NCBI GenBank assembly: GCA_023427705.1
Contig: JAEZAL010000133.1
Location: 1 to 5,139, forward strand
From: Bacillota bacterium
GTDB taxonomy: Bacteria; Bacillota; Clostridia; Clostridiales; Clostridiaceae
Reading direction: 5' to 3'
DNA length: 5,139 nt
Under the pieces are notes generated by a model that had not been told where the DNA came from, did not search any database, and saw nothing but the letters and a program-made list of their open reading frames with translations. Of the stretch, positions 1 to 5,139 are shown in pieces (within the stretch, counting starts at the first letter, position 1; each line of letters begins with the position of its first letter). A program made the translations under genes and the position numbers.

Positions 1-1194
1 TCATTAGATGAATTAGATATGGATAATATAGTAACTTATGTTAGACCAAAAACTAAGCTAAATGGTACATGGGAAGAGGTTCCAGAAGATATCAAAAAAA
101 CTTTTGATCTTTTAGGAATTCCAGAGGCTGAAAAAACTTCATTAGCTGGTGTAGGAGCACAATATGATTCAGAAGTTGTTTATCACAGCATTAAAGAAGA
201 TTTAGTTAAGCAAGGTGTAGTCTATACTGATATGGAAACAGCAGTTAGAGAGTATGAAGATATAGTTAAAAAATACTTCATGAAGTGTGTAGCTCCAAGC
301 GATCATAAATTTGCAGCCCTTCATGGAGCAGTTTGGTCAGGTGGATCATTTGTTTATGTACCAAAGGGAGTACATGTAGATATTCCATTACAATCATACT
401 TTAGATTAAACTCACCAGGTGCAGGACAATTTGAACATACTTTAATTGTAGTAGAAGAAGGAGCAAGTTTACACTTTATAGAAGGATGTTCAGCACCTAA
501 ATATAATGTAACTAATTTACATGCAGGTTGTGTTGAATTATTTGTTAAAGAAGGTGCTACTTTAAGATATAGTACAATAGAAAACTGGTCAAAGAATATG
601 CTTAACTTAAATACTAAGAGAGCTATAGTTGAAAAGAACGGAACAATTGAATGGGTATCAGGTTCATTTGGATCTAGAATATCAATGCTATACCCAATGA
701 GTATATTAAAGGGCGAAGGCGCAAAAGCTGAATTTACTGGAGTATCTTTTGCAGGAAAAGGCCAAAACCTAGATACAGGTGCAAAAATAATTCACGCAGC
801 ACCAAATACTTCTTCAACAATTAATTCAAAATCTATTTCTAAAAATGGAGGAGAAGCAACTTATAGAGGAGTAGTTAAGGTAAATGCAAATGCTTATAAT
901 TCTAAATCAGTAGTATCATGTGAATCATTAATGTTAGATAATAGATCTAAATCAGATACAATACCTGTAATAGAATTATTAAATGATGATGTTGAAATAT
1001 CACATGAAGCTAAAATTGGTAAGATTAGTGATGATACAATATTCTACTTAATGAGTAGAGGTATTTCAGAAGAAGAAGCAAAATCAATGATAGTAAGAGG
1101 ATTCGTAGAACCTATATCAAAGGAATTGCCATTAGAATATGCCGTTGAAATGAATAACTTAATTAAACTTGAACTAGAAGGGAGCATAGGATAA
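1..1194 (+). CDS. sufB: Fe-S cluster assembly scaffold protein SufB (5' partial)
   Basis: SufB is the core scaffold subunit of the cytoplasmic SUF machinery. With SufC and SufD it forms the SufBC2D complex, which receives persulfide sulfur and builds Fe-S clusters. The frame is open from base 1, giving 397 residues. The first residues, SLDELDMDNIVTYVRP, match the family's usual internal 'SELDLDEIVTYVRP' stretch, so the ATG at 19 is an internal Met, not the start. SufB is usually about 465-470 residues, so some 70 N-terminal residues lie upstream. Family hallmarks (fragment numbering) include WSGGSFVYVPKGV near 112-124, the beta-helix core with TGAKIIHAAPNTSSTI near 259-274 and SKSISKNGG after it, and the C-terminal HEAKIGKISDDTIFYLMSRG at 335-354. 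The position of E. coli SufB Cys405 appears to be Leu326 (in VIELLND). The gene ends GEGSIG-like (LELEGSIG), as is typical, and its stop overlaps the sufD start by one base. Confidence 0.97.
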   Translation, partial: SLDELDMDNIVTYVRPKTKLNGTWEEVPEDIKKTFDLLGIPEAEKTSLAGVGAQYDSEVVYHSIKEDLVKQGVVYTDMETAVREYEDIVKKYFMKCVAPSDHKFAALHGAVWSGGSFVYVPKGVHVDIPLQSYFRLNSPGAGQFEHTLIVVEEGASLHFIEGCSAPKYNVTNLHAGCVELFVKEGATLRYSTIENWSKNMLNLNTKRAIVEKNGTIEWVSGSFGSRISMLYPMSILKGEGAKAEFTGVSFAGKGQNLDTGAKIIHAAPNTSSTINSKSISKNGGEATYRGVVKVNANAYNSKSVVSCESLMLDNRSKSDTIPVIELLNDDVEISHEAKIGKISDDTIFYLMSRGISEEEAKSMIVRGFVEPISKELPLEYAVEMNNLIKLELEGSIG

Positions 1195-2300
1195 TGAGTA
1201 GAAATATAAGTTTTGATAATATTAATAAGACTCCTGTAAGAACTAAAAGCTGGTTAAAGGTTAATGATGTAACATTAAAAGATTATGAAGCTCCTGAAAT
1301 TGGAGAATTTAATAATTATAAAGTAACTGGTAATGAATTTGATGGAGTAACAATTGAAGAATTTAAAAAGGGAAAAGTATTTCCTTTAAATAAAAAGTTT
1401 ATATATGGAGCATCAGAAGAGTTAATAAATCAAGGAGAACTTGATTTTAATAAAGGTTTTCTTATAAATATAGGAAAAAGAGCAAAAGTAGAAGAGCCAA
1501 TATTTATAGAATTTAATATGGATAAAGATAATAGTACTTTAGTAGATAATATACTAATAGTTGCAGAAGAAGAATCAGAAGCAAAAATTATTATCAGATA
1601 CAACTCTAAGGATGATGTAGAAGGATATCATAATGGAGTATGTAAGATATTCAGCAAAAGCAGTAGTAATATACAAGTAGCTAAAGTAAATTTATTAAAT
1701 GATAACACTGTAAATATAGATTCAAACCTTTCAGATATAGATAGTTATGGAAATGTTGATTTCGTACTAATAGATTTAGGTGGGAAAGTTAGTGTTACAA
1801 ATTATCATGGAGATTTAACTGAAGATAGTTCAGAAAGTAATTTAAGCTCAATTTACTTTGGTGGAGATAAAAAGATAATTGATATGAACTATGTATCAAC
1901 TCATAGAGGTATAAGAAGTAAATCTCAAATCACAACTAAAGGTGCACTAAATGGAGACGCAAATAAAATATTTAGAGGAACTATAGACTTTAAAAGAGGT
2001 GCAACTAGAAGTGTAGGAGCTGAAGAAGAATATTGCATGTTATTATCAAAAACAGCAAAATCAAAAGCACTTCCATTACTATTATGTGAAGAAGATGATG
2101 TATCTGGTGAACACGCAGCAGCATCAGGAAAGATAGATGAAAACAAACTATTTTATTTAATGAGTAGAGGGTTAAGCTACAATGATGCAAGAAGAATAAT
2201 TATTGAGGGAGCATTTAATCCAATAATAGATAAGATAGCAGATGAAACAACAAGAAATGAAATTTTAGCTGCAATAAAGGGATGTTTAGATAATGAGTAA
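1194..2300 (+). CDS. sufD: Fe-S cluster assembly protein SufD
   Basis: SufD is the SufB paralogue that pairs with SufB in the SufBC2D scaffold complex. It is needed for cluster assembly and probably iron acquisition. The protein has 368 residues, within the normal range for Gram-positive SufD. The N-terminal third is variable. The SUF beta-helix core covers about residues 120-345, with THRGIRSKSQITTKG (236-250), FRGTIDFKRGA (260-270) and the C-terminal DDVSGEHAAASGKIDENKLFYLMSRG (301-326). His307 in GEH aligns with E. coli SufD His360, a residue at the SufB-SufD interface implicated in cluster assembly. The Cys two residues earlier in E. coli is Gly here. The low similarity to SufB in the N-terminal half and the position after sufB identify it as SufD rather than a second SufB. 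The start is set by the one-base TAATG overlap with sufB and by GAAGGGAG at 1177-1184, 9 bases upstream, which implies translational coupling. It overlaps sufS by 8 bases. Confidence 0.96.
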   Translation: MSRNISFDNINKTPVRTKSWLKVNDVTLKDYEAPEIGEFNNYKVTGNEFDGVTIEEFKKGKVFPLNKKFIYGASEELINQGELDFNKGFLINIGKRAKVEEPIFIEFNMDKDNSTLVDNILIVAEEESEAKIIIRYNSKDDVEGYHNGVCKIFSKSSSNIQVAKVNLLNDNTVNIDSNLSDIDSYGNVDFVLIDLGGKVSVTNYHGDLTEDSSESNLSSIYFGGDKKIIDMNYVSTHRGIRSKSQITTKGALNGDANKIFRGTIDFKRGATRSVGAEEEYCMLLSKTAKSKALPLLLCEEDDVSGEHAAASGKIDENKLFYLMSRGLSYNDARRIIIEGAFNPIIDKIADETTRNEILAAIKGCLDNE

Positions 2301-3522
2301 TAGAGATTTTTTGAAAGATTTTCCTACTTTAAATAAGGAAAAGAACGGAAAAAGAATAGTATATTTAGATAGTGCTGCAACAACTCAAAAGCCAAAGTCA
2401 GTTATTGAAGCAATTAATAATTATTATGAGAATTCAAATGCAAATCCTCATAGGGGCGCTTACGAACTAAGCGTCCTTGCTACTGAAGCTTATGATGAAG
2501 CTAGAGAAAAAGTAAGAAAATTTATAAATGCAGAGCATTTTGAAGAAATAATTTTTACTAAAAATGCTACAGAAGCATTTAACTTATTAGCTATTTCGTA
2601 TGGAATGAACTTTATAAATGAGGGGGATGAAATAGTAATATCAATTGCTGAACATCATTCCAATTTAATTCCTTGGCAACAAGTAGCAAGAGCTAAGGGT
2701 GCAATTTTAAAATATATGTATACCAATGAAAATGGTGAGTTAACTGAAGAAGAAATTCACTCAAAAATCACTGATAAGACTAAGATAGTTAGCGTAACAC
2801 ATGTATCTAATGCATTAGGTACTATAAACCCTGTAAAGAAAATAGCAGAATATGCACATTCTAAAGGAGCTATAGTAATAATAGAAGGAGCACAAAGTGT
2901 ACCACATATGAAAGTAGATGTAAGAGATATTAATGCTGATTTTTTAGTTATAGCAGGACATAAACTGTTAGGACCAATGGGTATTGGTGTATTGTATGGT
3001 AAAAAAGATTTATTAGAAAAAATGCCACCTGTTTTATTTGGTGGAGATATGGTAGAATATGTACATGAGCAAGAAACTACCTTCAATGTTTTACCATATA
3101 AATTTGAAGCAGGAACTCAAAATGTTGAGTCAGCAGTAGGTTTATCCAAAGCTATAGATTATTTAAATGAAATTGGTATGGATAATGTTGAAAAAATAGA
3201 AAAAGAATTAATGTCTTATGCTATGGAAGAAATAAGCAAGTTAGATTATGTAAATATATATGGACCTAAGGATATTGAAAAAAGAGGTGGAGTCTTATCC
3301 TTTGAGATTCAAGGAGTACATCCACATGATGTAGCTTCAATTTTTGATACAGTTGGAGTTTGTATAAGAGCTGGAAATCACTGTGCACAACCTCTTATGA
3401 GATATATGGGAATTAATGCAACATCAAGAGCAAGTATTTATTTCTATAACACAAAGGAAGATATTGATAGGTTAGTTGAAGCAATTAAAAAAACATATGA
3501 TATGTTTTCAAAATGGAGGTAG
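2293..3522 (+). CDS. sufS: Cysteine desulfurase SufS (group II, PLP-dependent)
   Basis: SufS removes sulfur from L-cysteine to give alanine and an enzyme persulfide, which passes to SufU and then to the SufBCD scaffold. The 409-residue protein is a full-length fold-type I PLP enzyme (aminotransferase class V). Visible landmarks are LDSAATTQKP (25-34), NPHRGAYELS (51-60), EHHSNLIPW (120-128; His121 is the base stacking on PLP), THVSNALGT (169-177), the Schiff-base lysine Lys224 in AGHK, FEAGTQN (271-277), catalytic Cys364 in RAGNHCAQP, and Arg379, the substrate carboxylate ligand. His345 in VHPHD lies 19 residues before the cysteine, matching the B. subtilis SufS histidine (His342) that takes zinc from SufU. 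Unusual points are Glu198 for the usual PLP-pyridine Asp, Ala221 for the usual Ser before GHK, Asn362 for the usual His, and an extra Cys357. The start overlaps sufD, with AAAGGGA at 2276-2282 as ribosome binding site. The short loop before Cys364 and the sufU neighbour favour SufS over IscS/NifS. Confidence 0.96.
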   Translation: MSNRDFLKDFPTLNKEKNGKRIVYLDSAATTQKPKSVIEAINNYYENSNANPHRGAYELSVLATEAYDEAREKVRKFINAEHFEEIIFTKNATEAFNLLAISYGMNFINEGDEIVISIAEHHSNLIPWQQVARAKGAILKYMYTNENGELTEEEIHSKITDKTKIVSVTHVSNALGTINPVKKIAEYAHSKGAIVIIEGAQSVPHMKVDVRDINADFLVIAGHKLLGPMGIGVLYGKKDLLEKMPPVLFGGDMVEYVHEQETTFNVLPYKFEAGTQNVESAVGLSKAIDYLNEIGMDNVEKIEKELMSYAMEEISKLDYVNIYGPKDIEKRGGVLSFEIQGVHPHDVASIFDTVGVCIRAGNHCAQPLMRYMGINATSRASIYFYNTKEDIDRLVEAIKKTYDMFSKWR

Positions 3523-3528
3523 AGTTTA

Positions 3529-3963
3529 ATGGATTTAAATGAAATTTATACAACTCTTATAATGGAGCATAGTACATCAAAACATAATAGAAGAAAATTA
3601 GAACATGCAGATTTATGCGAAAAAGGACATAATCCAAGCTGTGGTGATGAAATCACACTAGAGATAAAAATTAATGATGATATAATAGAAGACTTAGCAT
3701 TTACAGGCCAAGGCTGTGCTATTTCACAAGCATCTACTTCAATGATGATAGATCTTATTAAAGGCAAGAGTAAAGAAGAAGCTTTAAAATTAGTGGAAAC
3801 TTTTATTGGAATGATAAAAAGAGAAATTGATGATGAAGAAGAATTAGAAGAATTAGAAGATGCTATTGTTCTTAAAAATATATCAAATATGCCAGCAAGA
3901 GTTAAATGTGCAGTTTTAGCATGGCATACATTAAAAGAAGCTATGGAAAAAGATAATAAATAA
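3529..3963 (+). CDS. sufU: Zinc-dependent sulfurtransferase SufU
   Basis: SufU accepts persulfide sulfur from SufS and passes it to the SufBCD scaffold; in Gram-positive bacteria it replaces SufE. The protein has 144 residues, the normal family size. The zinc ligands known from B. subtilis SufU are all present: Cys38 and Asp40 in NPSCGD, Cys63 in GQGCAIS, and Cys127 in ARVKCAVLAW. The 63-residue gap between Cys63 and Cys127 includes the roughly 20-residue insertion that separates SufU from IscU. The IscU His before the last Cys is Lys126 here, and no LPPVK chaperone-binding motif is visible, so this is SufU and not an IscU scaffold. An acidic run lies in the insertion (DDEEELEELEDA, 101-112), partly encoded by a 9-bp tandem repeat. 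The ATG follows a strong GGAGG at 3515-3519, 9 bases upstream, and the gene begins 6 bases after sufS. It is the last gene of the operon, 11 bases before the terminator hairpin. Confidence 0.95.
   Translation: MDLNEIYTTLIMEHSTSKHNRRKLEHADLCEKGHNPSCGDEITLEIKINDDIIEDLAFTGQGCAISQASTSMMIDLIKGKSKEEALKLVETFIGMIKREIDDEEELEELEDAIVLKNISNMPARVKCAVLAWHTLKEAMEKDNK
3838..3860 (+). repeat. Short 9-bp tandem repeat inside sufU
   Basis: The unit GAAGAATTA occurs twice in tandem (3838-3846 and 3847-3855), followed by a partial copy (GAAGA). It encodes the acidic EELEELED stretch of SufU. Its length keeps the frame, so gain or loss of one unit would add or remove three residues in the surface insertion. It may simply reflect A/T-biased coding of Glu and Leu. 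Confidence 0.6.
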
Positions 3964-3974
3964 TTATTTATTAC

Positions 3975-4010
3975 AAAAAATCATTTTATAATCTAAAATG
4001 ATTTTTTTGT
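3975..4010 (+). terminator. Rho-independent terminator of the suf operon
   Basis: A perfect 14-bp inverted repeat pairs 3975-3988 (AAAAAATCATTTTA) with 3994-4007 (TAAAATGATTTTTT) around a 5-base loop (TAATC). The 3' arm continues into a T run ending at 4008, then GTTT. It begins 11 bases after the sufU stop. The stem holds only one G-C pair, so its strength comes from length and the U tract. The A run at the start of the 5' arm would serve as a U tract on the opposite strand, so the element could work in both directions, although no gene converges on it in this window. Confidence 0.92.
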
Positions 4011-4122
4011 TTATATCAAGTGTTAGTGCTCGTTATGAAGAGATATAGTTAATTACAAATAAATATACAATAATAATTTATAATATTGAGAAAATTTAGT
4101 ATGTATATGAACAAATACAAAT

Positions 4123-4152
4123 TTGATATAATAATATAAATTATGGTAAAAT
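4123..4152 (+). promoter_or_regulatory. Predicted sigma-A promoter of the CNNM/CBS gene
   Basis: A -35 box TTGATA (4123-4128, 5 of 6 consensus bases) lies 18 bases before a -10 box TAAAAT (4147-4152, 5 of 6). The -10 is extended by TG at 4144-4145. Transcription should begin near 4159, giving a leader of about 30 bases that leaves room only for the ribosome binding site. Overlapping TATAAT and TATAAA strings at 4127-4140 have no good -35 partner. The region is very A/T-rich, so chance matches are possible. Confidence 0.6.
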
Positions 4153-4173
4153 CGAAGTATTACATTAAAAAAT

Positions 4174-4180
4174 AAGGAGA
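4174..4180 (+). promoter_or_regulatory. Ribosome binding site deciding the CNNM gene start
   Basis: AAGGAGA is a near-perfect Shine-Dalgarno sequence. Two ATGs follow: 4182, only 2 bases after GGAG and in a frame that stops after 13 codons, and 4190, 10 bases away and in the long open frame. The spacing and the reading frame both choose 4190. Confidence 0.85.
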
Positions 4181-4189
4181 AATGAGTAA

Positions 4190-5139
4190 ATGGAAGGAAG
4201 TCCCGGGAGTAGTTTTATTTTAATTTTAATTTTAGTAGTTATTAATGCATTTTTTGCATCAGCAGAAATGGCAATAGTGTCATTAAACAAAACTAAGATA
4301 AATATTTTAGCTGAAGAAGGAAATAAGAAGGCCAAATTATTAAAGAATGTATTAAAGGATCCAAATAAGTTTTTATCAACAATACAAGTTGGTATAACTA
4401 TTGCAGGATTCTTCGCATCAGCATCAGCTGCAACATCAATATCAGCTGTTGTTGCAAACTTCTTAGAAGGTTTTAACATTCCTTATACAGAAAGTATAGC
4501 ATTAGTTTTAACAACACTAGCTATTTCTTATTTAACATTAGTTTTAGGAGAGTTAGTTCCAAAAAGAATAGCACTTCAAAGTTCAGAAAAATTAGCAATG
4601 GCGTTTATAAAACCTATAATACTTATATCTAAAGTGACCAAGCCTTTTGTATGGTTTTTATCATTTTCAACTAATATTATTTTGAAAATATTTAGAGTTA
4701 ATACAGAAGGAATAGAAGAGCAAATTTCTAGAGAAGAAATTAGAAGCTTAATAGAAATAGGTGAAGAAAATGGTGCTATAAATCCATCAGAAAGAGAAAT
4801 GATAGATGGTATTATAGAGTTTGATGACACAACTGCTAAAAAAATTATGACACCTAGAACAGAAACTTTTTTATTAGATGTTAATGATAATTTAAGAGAT
4901 TGCATTAAAGACATTCTAGATGAGAACTTTTCAAGAATACCTGTCTATGAAGATGAAATAGATAATGTTATAGGTATATTGCATATGAAGGATTTATTTG
5001 CAAATATAGTTGAAAAGGGAATAGATAATGTTAAAATAAGGGATTTGTTAATAGAACCTTGTTTCTTTATTGAAACTAAAAATATCGATGATTTATTTAA
5101 GGAACTAAAAGAGAAAAAATCTTATATTGCAATATTAAT
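4190..5139 (+). CDS. CNNM (DUF21)/CBS-domain transporter, CorC/HlyC family (3' partial)
   Basis: This encodes an inner-membrane protein of the CNNM/CorC group, whose characterised members (CorC, Bacillus MpfA) promote Mg2+ export; older annotations call them hemolysin-like. The visible 316 residues run off the window; family members are usually about 420-450. The DUF21 membrane domain spans about 1-180. The N-terminus (PGSSFILILILVVINAFFASAEMAIVSLNKTKI) holds the first helix with the typical SAEMAIVSL motif at 24-32. A second hydrophobic stretch (about 62-92) contains TIQVGITIAGFFASA, and a third (about 101-122) ends in LVLGELVPKRIALQ. A further hydrophobic segment lies near 137-166. Then come the conserved linker SREEIRSLIEIGEENGAINPSEREMI (180-205), the first CBS domain with MTPRTE (220-225) and FSRIPVYEDEIDNVIGILHMKDL (247-269), and the start of a second CBS domain from about 283. 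The C-terminal CorC_HlyC domain is outside the window. The substrate cannot be told from sequence. It has its own promoter and is separated from the suf operon by a terminator. Confidence 0.94.
   Translation, partial: MEGSPGSSFILILILVVINAFFASAEMAIVSLNKTKINILAEEGNKKAKLLKNVLKDPNKFLSTIQVGITIAGFFASASAATSISAVVANFLEGFNIPYTESIALVLTTLAISYLTLVLGELVPKRIALQSSEKLAMAFIKPIILISKVTKPFVWFLSFSTNIILKIFRVNTEGIEEQISREEIRSLIEIGEENGAINPSEREMIDGIIEFDDTTAKKIMTPRTETFLLDVNDNLRDCIKDILDENFSRIPVYEDEIDNVIGILHMKDLFANIVEKGIDNVKIRDLLIEPCFFIETKNIDDLFKELKEKKSYIAIL

Noticed and set aside
19..21. ATG as the start of sufB
   Set aside because: The frame is open to base 1 and the six residues before this Met match the SufB family, so it is an internal Met of a gene cut by the window edge. 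No Shine-Dalgarno sequence precedes it.
2757..3086. 109-codon open frame on the minus strand within sufS
   Set aside because: It lies wholly inside a well-conserved gene, has no family resemblance and no ribosome binding site that I could identify. The other minus-strand frames at 1925-2190, 3546-3767, 4165-4479 and 4576-4914 are rejected for the same reason.
4127..4140. Perfect TATAAT and overlapping TATAAA as the -10 box
   Set aside because: No good -35 hexamer lies 16-18 bases upstream of either. The TTGATA/extended TAAAAT pair is better spaced.
4201..4208. GC-only-centred palindrome TCCCGGGA just inside the CNNM gene
   Set aside because: It stands out in an A/T-rich region but is explained by codons for the family-typical Ser-Pro-Gly-Ser near the N-terminus. 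Eight bases are too few to claim an operator.
4182..4223. 13-codon ORF (ATGAGTAAATGG...) overlapping the CNNM gene start
   Set aside because: Its ATG is only 2 bases after the GGAG, too close for efficient initiation, and it encodes nothing recognisable. The in-frame ATG at 4190 has proper spacing and family-like N-terminal residues.
1..5139. A new defence, mobile or biosynthetic system
   Set aside because: All five genes belong to well-known families in a normal housekeeping arrangement, and no transposase, repeats, att sites, RNA genes or composition shift was seen.

Overview
This window looks like ordinary chromosomal DNA from a low-GC, Gram-positive anaerobe, most likely Clostridium or a close relative. 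The reasons are the strong A/T bias (roughly 30% GC by eye), codons ending almost always in A or T, strong AAGGAG-type ribosome binding sites, and a SUF iron-sulfur operon of the SufU type rather than the SufA/SufE type of enterobacteria. I cannot name the species from the sequence alone.

Positions 1-3963 hold the distal part of a suf operon, all on the + strand: sufB (5' end cut off by the window edge), sufD, sufS and sufU. The genes are packed tightly. sufB and sufD share one base, sufD and sufS overlap by 8 bases, and sufS and sufU are 6 bases apart. Each downstream gene has its own Shine-Dalgarno sequence, two of them inside the preceding gene. SufS is the PLP cysteine desulfurase, SufU is the zinc-dependent sulfur acceptor, and SufB with SufD is the scaffold on which the cluster is built. 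The ATPase SufC should lie just upstream of the window. The operon ends in a perfect 14-bp A/T-rich hairpin with a T run (3975-4010), a convincing intrinsic terminator.

Positions 4011-4189 are a short intergenic region with a good sigma-A-type promoter (TTGATA, 18-bp spacer, extended TGG-TAAAAT) and a ribosome binding site. They lead into a separate gene starting at 4190, which runs off the right edge. It encodes a CNNM (DUF21) membrane protein with CBS domains, of the CorC/HlyC/MpfA group linked to magnesium or other cation export. It is functionally unrelated to the suf genes and has its own promoter.

I found no mobile element, CRISPR array, RNA gene or new system. The best points for a second look are substitutions in SufS at residues that normally hold PLP: Glu198 in place of the usual Asp, and Ala221 in place of the usual Ser before the Gly-His-Lys motif. 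The known catalytic residues and the partner zinc-exchange residues are otherwise intact.
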